A stretch of DNA of 64,000 nt from contig BDTG01000005.1 of the NCBI GenBank assembly GCA_002897695.1, positions 11,987 through 75,986 of the forward strand, in the 5' to 3' direction. Shown piece by piece: positions 33,962 through 41,684 of the stretch (position 1 is its first letter; each line of letters starts with the position of its first letter). The stretch comes from a bacterium BMS3Abin14. GTDB taxonomy: Bacteria; BMS3Abin14. The notes beneath the pieces are model-generated. The model saw only the letters and a program-made list of their open reading frames with translations, ran no database searches and was not told where the DNA came from. The translations under genes and the position numbers were made by a program.

Positions 33962-35146
33962 TTAACTCCTCTCTTCCAGCAGGGCTTCCATGTCCTTGTC
34001 GCCCCTGCCGGAAAGGCAAAGCAGGACTTTTTTTCCGGCGAGGGTTTCACTGTTTTCGGATATCCAGGCCAGGGCATGGGCCGTCTCGAGAGCCGGGAGT
34101 ATGCCCTCATCCCTTGTGAACCTCCGGGCCGCAGCGAGGGCCTTTTCATCACCGACGCTGTGGTATGCAACGCGCCCGTCCTGTTTCCAGCAGCTGTGCT
34201 CAGGCCCTACCCCGGGGTAATCCAGTCCCGCAGACACGGAGTGGGCCGGGATAATCTGACCGTCGTCGTCCTGGAGCACGTAGCTGAGGCTTCCGTGGAA
34301 AATACCCGGGCTCCCCATGCCCAGCGAGGCGCCGTGCTGCCCGGGCGCCATACCCCTGCCACCGGCTTCAACCCCCACCATTAAAACTTCATCATCCTGA
34401 AAAGGGGAAAAAAGCCCCGCCGCGTTGCTCCCGCCTCCCACACAGGCAACCAGCATGTGGGGAAGTTCCCCATACCTTTGCATGAACTGTTCGCGTGCCT
34501 CCACCCCGATGACGGACTGGAAGTAACGGACCATGAGAGGGTACGGGTGGGGGCCAACCGCCGAGCCCAGGACGTAGAATGTGTACCCCACATGTCTTAC
34601 CCAATCCCGCATAGCCTCGTTGACCGCGTCCTTCAAGGTACCCGACCCCTTATCCACTGGCACAACCTCGGAGCCCAGAAGCCGCATCCTTTCCACGTTG
34701 GGGGCCTGCCTGGCAATGTCCTCGACCCCCATGTATACCGAGCATGGCAGGCCGAACAGCGCCGCGGCGGTGGCGGTGGCGACACCGTGCTGACCGGCCC
34801 CGGTCTCCGCGATGATCCGGGTTTTCCCCATCCTTACCGCAAGCATGACCTGCCCCAGAGTATTATTTATCTTGTGTGCGCCGGTGTGGTTCAGGTCCTC
34901 CCGTTTCAGTTCGAGCACAAAGGAATGCCCCGCCCCGGCGAACCTCACCGCGGTGGTCAGGGGGGTCGGACGTCCGGAAAAATCCCGCATGACAGCGGCG
35001 AGCTCCTGCTTGAACGACTCATCATTCCGGGCTTTCTGAAAAGCGGCACTCAATTCATCGACAGCCGGGGCGAGGACCTCTGGAACGAACCGTCCCCCGA
35101 AAGCGCCGAAAAACCCCCTGGCGTCGGGCAAGCTAGCACGCAACAT
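33962..35146 (-). CDS. trpB: Tryptophan synthase beta subunit
   Basis: The 394-residue PLP enzyme joins indole with serine. HTGAHKINNTLGQ contains the PLP-binding lysine, ETGAGQHGVATA is the catalytic Glu loop, and VGGGSNAAG is the phosphate-binding glycine loop. The start at 35146 overlaps trpF by 14 bp, so the two are translationally coupled. It is the standard TrpB1 type. Confidence 0.98.
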   Translation of the reverse strand: MLRASLPDARGFFGAFGGRFVPEVLAPAVDELSAAFQKARNDESFKQELAAVMRDFSGRPTPLTTAVRFAGAGHSFVLELKREDLNHTGAHKINNTLGQVMLAVRMGKTRIIAETGAGQHGVATATAAALFGLPCSVYMGVEDIARQAPNVERMRLLGSEVVPVDKGSGTLKDAVNEAMRDWVRHVGYTFYVLGSAVGPHPYPLMVRYFQSVIGVEAREQFMQRYGELPHMLVACVGGGSNAAGLFSPFQDDEVLMVGVEAGGRGMAPGQHGASLGMGSPGIFHGSLSYVLQDDDGQIIPAHSVSAGLDYPGVGPEHSCWKQDGRVAYHSVGDEKALAAARRFTRDEGILPALETAHALAWISENSETLAGKKVLLCLSGRGDKDMEALLEERS

Positions 35147-35792
35147 TTCGGCAGCCTCCCCCGTTTCCCATGGAAGCGCACCTGGCCTCCCTGACGAATC
35201 TCTCCATAAGCACGCTATCTTTTATCCCCGGTGACGATTCCACCCCGGAGGCGGCGTCGATTCCGTAAGGCGAAAGCTTCCTCACCGCACGGCCCACGTT
35301 GTCGGGTGACAGCCCACCGGCAATGAAAATCCTGTGCTTTCGACACGCGTCCACAGCATGGTCCCAGTTGAAGACGGCCCCGGTTCCTCCCAGTTCTCCA
35401 GCCACCCTGGCATCCAGAAGATATGCGCACGCGCCGAAATCTTCAAGCCCCTCCAGATCGCGAGGTCCTCCCACCCGTACCGCCTTGATAAAAGGCGCCT
35501 TGATTTTCCGACAGTATCCCATGTCCTCATCTCCGTGAAGCTGAAGCGCATCGAGATCAAGGAAGGTAAAAAGGTCATTGACCATGTTTACTTCCTCCCC
35601 GGCAAATATTCCGACCTTGTCGACGAAGGGCGGCAGTTCGTCAAAGATGGCCCTGGCAGTGTAAGGGCTCAGATATCTGCTGCTCCCCGGGACAAAGTTA
35701 AAACCCAACAGATCTACTCCCAGGGCACACGCCTCAAGGGCATCTTCAACCCTTGTAAAACCGCAGATCTTTATCTTCAGTGAGGGTTTCAT
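35133..35792 (-). CDS. trpF: Phosphoribosylanthranilate isomerase
   Basis: The 219-residue TIM barrel begins KIKICGFTRVEDALEA, with the catalytic Cys in KICG, and has LQLHGDED and FIAGGLSPDNV, typical of TrpF. It overlaps trpC upstream by 4 bp (ATGA) and trpB downstream by 14 bp. The C-terminal 15 residues are Cys/Gly-rich and look unconserved. Confidence 0.96.
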   Translation of the reverse strand: MKPSLKIKICGFTRVEDALEACALGVDLLGFNFVPGSSRYLSPYTARAIFDELPPFVDKVGIFAGEEVNMVNDLFTFLDLDALQLHGDEDMGYCRKIKAPFIKAVRVGGPRDLEGLEDFGACAYLLDARVAGELGGTGAVFNWDHAVDACRKHRIFIAGGLSPDNVGRAVRKLSPYGIDAASGVESSPGIKDSVLMERFVREARCASMGNGGGCRNVAC

Positions 35793-36568
35793 CCTCTCCT
35801 CCCGGCGCCGACCATGGCGCCCAGCTTTTTCTCCAATTCGTCGGCCCGGATAAGCGCCTCCCCGACCAGGACCGCCCTGTAGCCAAGATCCCTCATCCTT
35901 CTGATATCCTCAGCCCGGTGAAAGCCGCTCTCGGCAACGCCCTGGACCGGACCGCCGACGAAAGGAGCCAACCTTTCTGAGAGGCCGGTGTCCACCTCCA
36001 GGGTTACCAGATTGCGGTTGTTGACCCCGACGAGGTCAGCGCCCCCGTCAATGGCCGCGGAAAGCTCATCCTCGTCGTGCACCTCAACTAAAGGCCGCAG
36101 GCCCTCACGCCGGCATCCCTCGATCATCCCTGGAAGGGCATCGCCCGGAAGCAGGCCCGCAATGAGGAGAATGCCCGAGGCGCCCAACCGGGCGGCCAAC
36201 CCGATCTGGAAGGGGTCTATTACAAAATCCTTCCACAGGAGGGGCAGCTGTGTTCTGGCGGCCACCTCCCCGAAGAGCTCCGGCGACCCGCCGAAATGAC
36301 GTTCCTCCACGACCACGCTCACCGCCTCTGCGCCCCCCGACTCGTATTTCTCCGGCAGGTCCATAGCCCGGGTCACCTCAATAAGCGCCCCACGGGACGG
36401 GCTTTTCAGCTTTACCTCGGCTATGATGCCGCACCCTTCGCCGTTGCCGGGGAGAAAAGGCGGTCCGGGCCTTCGCTTACAACTTTCCGCCTGGCCGAAG
36501 CGTTCCTTCCATGCCAATGTGTTAACAGCGGCTGCTTTACCGGCCGTTTGGAGAAAACTGTTTTTCAT
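35789..36568 (-). CDS. trpC: Indole-3-glycerol phosphate synthase
   Basis: The 259-residue TIM barrel has IIAEVKLKSPSRG (catalytic Lys and phosphate contact), LWKDFVIDPFQI and VGVNNRNLVTLEVD, and the glycerol-phosphate loop VAESGFH. It closes the pyrrole ring of the pathway. It follows trpD after 41 bp, the largest internal gap of the operon. Confidence 0.97.
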   Translation of the reverse strand: MKNSFLQTAGKAAAVNTLAWKERFGQAESCKRRPGPPFLPGNGEGCGIIAEVKLKSPSRGALIEVTRAMDLPEKYESGGAEAVSVVVEERHFGGSPELFGEVAARTQLPLLWKDFVIDPFQIGLAARLGASGILLIAGLLPGDALPGMIEGCRREGLRPLVEVHDEDELSAAIDGGADLVGVNNRNLVTLEVDTGLSERLAPFVGGPVQGVAESGFHRAEDIRRMRDLGYRAVLVGEALIRADELEKKLGAMVGAGRRG

Positions 36569-36609
36569 CTCTGCTGTACCTGCTCAGGAGCCTGGATCCG
36601 GCACCCGCG

Positions 36610-37653
36610 TTATGTTTTATTGGTCGCGTTGACGGCTTCCTGAGAAGTTATCAACTTCACCTTCTCCAGAACTCCCATGGCCAAACCACGGTCTATGGAA
36701 CGTGTCGCCAGATCAAGGCCTTCGTGCATATCTCCCGCGACGCCGGCCACCTCGAGGGCTGCGGCTGTATTGAGAAGTACCGCGTCCCTCATGGGCCCGT
36801 GGCTTCCCCGAAGTATCTCCAGGGAGATCACGGCATTTTCCTCCGGCGTGCCGCCCCGGAGCGCGCCTTGTTTCGCCCGTTTGATCCCGTAGTCTTCGGG
36901 TTCCAGGGTCCGCATCTGGATCCCTCTCCCTTCCATAACCTCTGCGACGGTTGTGGGGGAACTGACTGAGATCTCGTCCAGGCCGTCCTCCGAAGAAACG
37001 ACCATTGCCCTTTTTGTTCCCAGCCTTAAAAGAACGCCCGCCATCAGCGGGACCAGGTCCTCGCTGAAAACTCCCAGCAACTGCCTGTTGACCCCCGCAG
37101 GATTGCAGAGGGGGCCAACAAGGTTAAACAGTGTTCTGAATCCAAGGTCCTTTCTCACCGGGGCAACAGCCTTCATGGCCGGGTGGTAGATAGGGGCAAA
37201 CAGGAAAGCGAACCGGGCCTCGTCAAGACACCGGGCGGCCACCTGTGGAGAGGTGTCGGTTTTAACCCCGAGCGCTGCCAGCAGATCGGCGCTGCCGCAC
37301 CTGCTGGAAACGGACCGGTTCCCGTGTTTGGCCACCCTGGCACCGGCGCCGGCCGCTGTCAGTGCGGCGAGGGTGGATACGTTGACGGTTCCCGCCCCGT
37401 CCCCGCCGGTCCCGCAGGTATCGAGGGCATCACTCAGATTGCCGCCGGGAAACGCAACAGACCGGCTCCGAAGCGCCATGGCCGCTCCGGCAATCTCCTC
37501 TTCCGTCTCTCCCCGAACCTTCAGAGCCGTCAGGAACGCTCCCATCTGGGTGTGTGAGACCTCTCCGTCCATAATGGTGCTGACCGCGGCCACCATGGAT
37601 CCCGTGTCCAGATTTTCCCCGCTTGTCACACGGGCCAACATTTCACGCATCAT
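36610..37653 (-). CDS. trpD: Anthranilate phosphoribosyltransferase
   Basis: The protein has 347 residues. LDTCGTGGDGAGTVNVST carries the diphosphate-binding glycines, and KHGNRSVSSRCGSADLL the anthranilate/PRPP site. The start overlaps trpG by 8 to 11 bp, depending on which of the two first Met codons is used. It is a stand-alone TrpD, not fused to TrpG. Confidence 0.97.
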   Translation of the reverse strand: MMREMLARVTSGENLDTGSMVAAVSTIMDGEVSHTQMGAFLTALKVRGETEEEIAGAAMALRSRSVAFPGGNLSDALDTCGTGGDGAGTVNVSTLAALTAAGAGARVAKHGNRSVSSRCGSADLLAALGVKTDTSPQVAARCLDEARFAFLFAPIYHPAMKAVAPVRKDLGFRTLFNLVGPLCNPAGVNRQLLGVFSEDLVPLMAGVLLRLGTKRAMVVSSEDGLDEISVSSPTTVAEVMEGRGIQMRTLEPEDYGIKRAKQGALRGGTPEENAVISLEILRGSHGPMRDAVLLNTAAALEVAGVAGDMHEGLDLATRSIDRGLAMGVLEKVKLITSQEAVNATNKT

Positions 37654-38230
37654 GACGTACTCCTCCTTTAAGCTTCAGAAAATTCCTGAAAATCTTTATT
37701 CCTCCCGGGCTGCCGAAGGACTCCGGATGGAATTGGACCCCCTCGACTGTCATCCGGCGATGCCGAACTCCCATTACCTCCCCGTCGTCAGCTGTCGCTG
37801 TGACCTCAAGTGTTTCGGGGATGCTCCTTTGGCTCAAGGCCAGGGAATGATAACGGATCGCCTCGAACGGAACGGGGAGACCTTCGAAAATCCCATCCCC
37901 TCCATGGGTGATAGCTGAAGATTTCCCATGCATAATGCGGGAAGCGCGAACCACCTCACCTCCGAAAACCTCGCCGATGGCCTGGTGCCCGAGACACACC
38001 CCGAGAATCGGGATTTTGCCGGCCATCCGGCGGATGGCCTCCTTGCTCACTCCTGCCCCCTCCGGACGGCCCGGGCCCGGCGACACCACCATGTGGCTCA
38101 ACTGCATCTTCTCCAGTTCATCCGGGGTCAGCCCATCGTTTCTTATGACCACTACCTCCGGATCCAGGGTGCTCACAGCCTGGAAAATATTGTAGGTGAA
38201 TGAATCGTAGTTATCTATGATCAGGATCAT
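37643..38230 (-). CDS. trpG: Anthranilate synthase component II (glutamine amidotransferase)
   Basis: The 195-residue class I amidotransferase has NYDSFTYN at the start, the oxyanion loop SPGPGRPEGAG, the nucleophile GVCLGHQAIGE and the His-Glu pair GVQFHPESFGSPGG. It delivers ammonia to TrpE. Because no pabA is seen here, it may also serve folate synthesis, as in some bacteria (inference). The start overlaps the trpE stop by one base. Confidence 0.97.
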   Translation of the reverse strand: MILIIDNYDSFTYNIFQAVSTLDPEVVVIRNDGLTPDELEKMQLSHMVVSPGPGRPEGAGVSKEAIRRMAGKIPILGVCLGHQAIGEVFGGEVVRASRIMHGKSSAITHGGDGIFEGLPVPFEAIRYHSLALSQRSIPETLEVTATADDGEVMGVRHRRMTVEGVQFHPESFGSPGGIKIFRNFLKLKGGVRHDA

Positions 38231-39666
38231 TAGAGCACCCTCACATTCCCGAAGGCCCGAAACATGGCCTCCGCCTTCGCCTGTATTTCATCGCACTCCT
38301 TCTCCGGCACGGAGTCCGCCACGATCCCCGCTCCCGATTGAATATAGGCGCGTTCCCCGGAGAAGAAGACCGATCGGATCGTGATGCAGAAATCCATGTT
38401 CCCCCTGACATCGAAATACCCCACGCCCCCGGCGTAGGGCCCACGGACCACCGGTTCCATCTCCGATATGAGTTGCATGGCTCTCACCTTGGGCGCCCCG
38501 GAGACGGTACCCGCCGGAAAGGCTGCGCGAAGTGCATCGTAGGAATCTTTGCCTGCGGCGATGTATGAACGGACCTCCGAGACGAGATGCATGACGTGGG
38601 AAAAGGACTCGACCTCCATCCTGCGGGTGACCTCCACAGATCCGGAGGCTGAAACCCGTCCAAGATCATTTCTCCCCAGATCCACCAGCATGATGTGTTC
38701 CGCCCGCTCCTTTGGGTCAGCGAGAAGATCGGCAGCCTGGGCAAGGTCCTCCTCCCTGTTGTTTCCCCTTCTCCTGGTCCCGGCGATGGGCCGTACCGTC
38801 AATGTGTCGTTCTCCCTTCTGACTAAGAGTTCAGGTGACGCGCCCAACAGCACCCCGCCCGGGAATCGGAGATAAAAATGGTATGGCGATGGGTTGAGGT
38901 TCGACAGGGACCGATAGACCTCCTCCGGGGATGGAGAAGGGGATACCTCCCATCGCCGGGAAAGGACCACCTGTATCAGCTCGCCATCGTCGATCAAATC
39001 CCTGGCCCTGGCCACATCCCGAAGAAACAGGTCTTTGGGACAGGAGGATTCAGCCACCCGAGCCAGATCTACGGAGGGATCTTCCAACGGCTCCCCCTGA
39101 TGTTCGTGGAGCAGGGATCCGGCCACCGCGACCAGTTCCTCAGCGCTCTCGTCATCACGGGCCCACGCCACCAACACCAGCCGTCTTTGAACCGCATCCT
39201 TCAGGATGAGGATTGAGGGGATGAAGAAAGCATAGTCGGGCAGGTCGAGATCGTCGTTGGCCGCGCGGGGAATTCCCTCGAAACGTTCAGCCGCTTCGTA
39301 TCCCAGGAAACCGAGCCATCCGCCTACATACCTGAAAGAGGAAAGCCCTGCAGGAATATAGCCGTCAGGCTCCAGGGAACGGAGCAGGGAGAGGGGGTCC
39401 TCCGCAAACCCTTCCGTGACGTTTCCGTCAAAATCCCTGAGGAGGTACCTGTTCTTCGTGCCCTCAAGTGCAAACAGGGGACGGGCCGCGGCGATGCCGT
39501 AACGGGCCCATTTCTCCGTGCCCTCCCGGCTCTCCAGGAACCCTATGGACCCCAGCGGACCCAGCGCCCTGTCCAGTTCGGGCATTTCGCCCATTTCAAA
39601 AGGGAGTTCCCTGTAGGCGCATTTTAAATGCATGTCCCGCGCCCTGTGAGTAGTTGCTGTTTTCAT
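38230..39666 (-). CDS. trpE: Anthranilate synthase component I
   Basis: The 478-residue chorismate-utilising enzyme has the core motifs ASPELLVR, RPIAGTRRRG, HIMLVDLGRNDLGRV and FPAGTVSGAPKVRAM. The N-terminal FLESREG corresponds to the LLES motif of the tryptophan feedback site, so allosteric inhibition is likely. ATG 39666 has GGAGGAG upstream; an ATG at 39696 falls within the second terminator. It is the first structural gene behind the attenuator. Confidence 0.97.
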   Translation of the reverse strand: MKTATTHRARDMHLKCAYRELPFEMGEMPELDRALGPLGSIGFLESREGTEKWARYGIAAARPLFALEGTKNRYLLRDFDGNVTEGFAEDPLSLLRSLEPDGYIPAGLSSFRYVGGWLGFLGYEAAERFEGIPRAANDDLDLPDYAFFIPSILILKDAVQRRLVLVAWARDDESAEELVAVAGSLLHEHQGEPLEDPSVDLARVAESSCPKDLFLRDVARARDLIDDGELIQVVLSRRWEVSPSPSPEEVYRSLSNLNPSPYHFYLRFPGGVLLGASPELLVRRENDTLTVRPIAGTRRRGNNREEDLAQAADLLADPKERAEHIMLVDLGRNDLGRVSASGSVEVTRRMEVESFSHVMHLVSEVRSYIAAGKDSYDALRAAFPAGTVSGAPKVRAMQLISEMEPVVRGPYAGGVGYFDVRGNMDFCITIRSVFFSGERAYIQSGAGIVADSVPEKECDEIQAKAEAMFRAFGNVRVL

Positions 39667-39696
39667 GTTCTCCTCCGTGTTCCTTAAAAGATCCAA

Positions 39697-39728
39697 AAAA
39701 AATGGGGCCGCTTTTCCCGTGGCCCCAT
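39697..39728 (-). terminator. Second terminator hairpin of the trp leader
   Basis: On the minus strand ATGGGGCC pairs with GGCCCCAT, with a further T-run of eight. It lies between the first terminator and the trpE ribosome site. A second strong stop directly after the attenuator is unusual. Confidence 0.8.
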
Positions 39729-39732
39729 AAAA

Positions 39733-39765
39733 AAGGCCGCGGGTTCCAGGAGAACCCGCGGCCTT
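39733..39765 (-). terminator. trp attenuator terminator
   Basis: AAGGCCGCGGGTTC pairs with GAACCCGCGGCCTT around loop TCCTG on the minus strand and is followed by a T-run. Its 3' arm (ACCCGC) can also pair with GCGGGT just after the Trp codons of the leader, which gives a possible competing fold. Confidence 0.88.
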
Positions 39766-39790
39766 GATTTCGGAATATGAATTTACCGGA

Positions 39791-39883
39791 TCAGCGGCGC
39801 AGAGCCCCCCTTGCAGGATCTACCCGCCACCACCAATAACCGGCTGAGACAACATTCTGTGTTTTCGTAAACAAATTACCCAT
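39791..39883 (-). CDS. trpL: trp operon leader peptide
   Basis: The 30-codon reading frame begins at ATG 39883 with ribosome site GGGGAGGG. Codons 17-19 are three consecutive UGG (Trp), within GYWWWRVDP. It ends at TGA 39791-39793, 25 bases before the attenuator stem. Ribosome stalling at these codons when charged tRNA-Trp is scarce should prevent terminator formation (established for trp operons; inferred here). Confidence 0.88.
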   Translation of the reverse strand: MGNLFTKTQNVVSAGYWWWRVDPARGALRR

Positions 39884-39912
39884 AGCCCTCCCCTGCTAAC
39901 AGATAACCATTG

Positions 39913-39930
39913 TCCTGTCAATAATATTTG
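39913..39930 (-). promoter_or_regulatory. Possible trp promoter region
   Basis: On the minus strand ATATTATTGACA contains both a TATTAT -10 candidate and an overlapping TTGACA. Using TATTAT as -10 leaves a 5' leader of about 30 bases before trpL. Using TTGACA as -35 would start transcription too close to the trpL ribosome site. No TrpR-like dyad is evident. Confidence 0.3.
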
Positions 39931-39936
39931 CCGGGG

Positions 39937-40392
39937 TCAGTCCAGGCGGACGACGAAACAGCAGGAGATAACCGCGTCTTCGCTGACCTTTACTCCCCTG
40001 GCCGAAACGATCAGGAGCACTCCGTCCATCTCCTTATCCCAATCACGGATAAAAATCGCAGGATGCCACACACCGTTGCCCAGAATCCGTTTATGGGGCT
40101 GGATAACGAGGACGCAGTCGGGGGGGACCTCCACCTTTTCGTTGAATGTGATCCAATATGCGCCCTGTCCAAGGTCCCACCATCCGATATTCTCACCGGC
40201 TGAACGCCTGGAAGGACGCTTGATGCGCCTGGCCTCCCTGGTGTCGTTCTCGCCCGGCCCGAGTTTCGCCTCTCCCACTATCTGGTGAACACTGCGAAGG
40301 GTCATGGTAAAAAGATCCTCCGAGATCTGGCCGTTCACGGGCGCTGGAAATTCCAGGATCTTCTTGAGCTCTAAGGAATTGAGGAATCTCAT
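39937..40392 (-). CDS. dUTPase/dCTP deaminase-fold protein with altered active site
   Basis: The protein has 151 residues. DLGQGAYWITFNEKVEVPPD, VLVIQPHKRIL and the RDWDKEMDGVLLIV block align in order with archaeal-type dUTPase-like proteins. The RSSLLR phosphate-binding motif is replaced by PHKRIL and the catalytic Asp/Tyr region (WDxGY) by RDWDKEMDG. The fold is plausible, but catalysis on dUTP is doubtful. It overlaps the second YjbQ gene by 4 bp (ATGA) and is coupled to it. Confidence 0.65.
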   Translation of the reverse strand: MRFLNSLELKKILEFPAPVNGQISEDLFTMTLRSVHQIVGEAKLGPGENDTREARRIKRPSRRSAGENIGWWDLGQGAYWITFNEKVEVPPDCVLVIQPHKRILGNGVWHPAIFIRDWDKEMDGVLLIVSARGVKVSEDAVISCCFVVRLD

Positions 40393-40853
40393 GGACCTGG
40401 CGTCTGACCGGGGGCAGTACCGGATACGTGAACATAGACTAGACGGTTCCTTGCCCTGAGGTCCATCTCCACGAGAACAACCTGCTGCCAGGTACCCAGG
40501 ACGACCCCACCATCCCTGATGGGAATCGCGAGAGATGGGCCCAGAAGAGCAGCCCTAATGTGGGACCTTCCGTTCCCGTCCCCCCACCTGGCATCATGCT
40601 CGTACTTCTCCCCATCCGGGGCCAATCTGGAGAGGGCCTTTCTCAGGTCATTAACTGCCCCCGGTTCAAACTCGATTGTGGTGAGTGCGGCTGTGGAGCC
40701 GGCAACAAAAAGTGTGGCGACACCGTCGTGGGCGCCTGAATACACGACCTTCTCCTTCAGACCAGCCGTCAGATCAACCACATCCATTTCTCCTGAGGTG
40801 GCGACCTCAATAAAACCCGGGACACATATGTAACATTGTTCGGTGGCATCCAT
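40389..40853 (-). CDS. YjbQ family protein (UPF0047), copy 2
   Basis: The 154-residue protein has LFVAGSTAALTTIEFEPGAV, HDARWGDGNGRSHIRAALLG and LGTWQQVVLVEMD, the standard YjbQ blocks with the His pair and WGDGNGxSH site. It belongs to a different subfamily from the copy at 27348. It is divergent from radC by 20 bp and leads a coupled pair with the dUTPase-fold gene. Confidence 0.9.
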   Translation of the reverse strand: MDATEQCYICVPGFIEVATSGEMDVVDLTAGLKEKVVYSGAHDGVATLFVAGSTAALTTIEFEPGAVNDLRKALSRLAPDGEKYEHDARWGDGNGRSHIRAALLGPSLAIPIRDGGVVLGTWQQVVLVEMDLRARNRLVYVHVSGTAPGQTPGP

Positions 40854-40873
40854 CTTGAATAGATTTATATACG

Positions 40874-41500
40874 ATGAAGAGAAAAAAAGCCATTCTCATG
40901 TCAAATAACGAAAGACAGCCCGAGATGAGGGAGTTAGGCGTCCTGAGATCCTTTATCGGACATCGGGCCGCCGAAGCGGTATTGACCCGTTATTCCATGG
41001 CAGAGCTTCTGCGAGCCGACCGCAAGAGCTTAATGGAGGTACGATTCATGGGTCCGTCAAAGGCCAATGCCATTCTTGCTCTGCCCAGGCTCCTCGACCT
41101 TGTCAGCGTACCCCGAACCGGGGGCAGGGTCATCAGCTGCAGCCGAGACATCTTCGAGCTCTTCAGATTCTCCGCCGGGATCAGGGAACAGGAGCATTTT
41201 GTCGTTCTGGCGCTCAACAGCCGGAACAGGATCATCTATGAAGAAACAACGGCGGTGGGATCGGTCAACACGGTTCACGTCAGCCCGGCGGACATCCTCA
41301 AACCCGCCATCAGGCATGCAGCTGCAAGCATCATCTGCATGCACAATCACCCCTCCGGCGACCCGGCCCCTTCTGCCGATGACAGGTCGCTTACCGACCG
41401 GATTGCAAGGGCTTCGACCCTCATGGGCATCCGTTTTCTCGACCATCTGGTCATCACGGTGTCCTCTTACTACTCCTTCTCCGACTCCGGAGAGATTTAA
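40874..41500 (+). CDS. radC: RadC/JAB-domain protein
   Basis: The 208-residue protein is named after RadC of E. coli, but a repair role is doubtful. The C-terminal JAB/MPN-like zinc metalloprotease domain keeps the metal site IICMHNHPSGDPAPSADD. An N-terminal helix-hairpin-helix (RFMGPSKANAIL) and the linker before it are typical. The first ATG is used; one at 40898 is possible. Ribosome sites are weak for both. Confidence 0.93.
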   Translation: MKRKKAILMSNNERQPEMRELGVLRSFIGHRAAEAVLTRYSMAELLRADRKSLMEVRFMGPSKANAILALPRLLDLVSVPRTGGRVISCSRDIFELFRFSAGIREQEHFVVLALNSRNRIIYEETTAVGSVNTVHVSPADILKPAIRHAAASIICMHNHPSGDPAPSADDRSLTDRIARASTLMGIRFLDHLVITVSSYYSFSDSGEI

Positions 41501-41684
41501 ATCTCCCCGTCTCCAGGGAGAACCAAAACGTGACAATTCCACGAAAACCAGCACATGGCTTTATTACAACCTTCCCTAAATGTGGAATAATCGCATCTGG
41601 ATATGATAAACTCCACGAGTTAAGGTTCATTTCGATCGGGGGATCATTGTTCGCAAATACGCTTAATTCGGAGGTAAACCTGAC

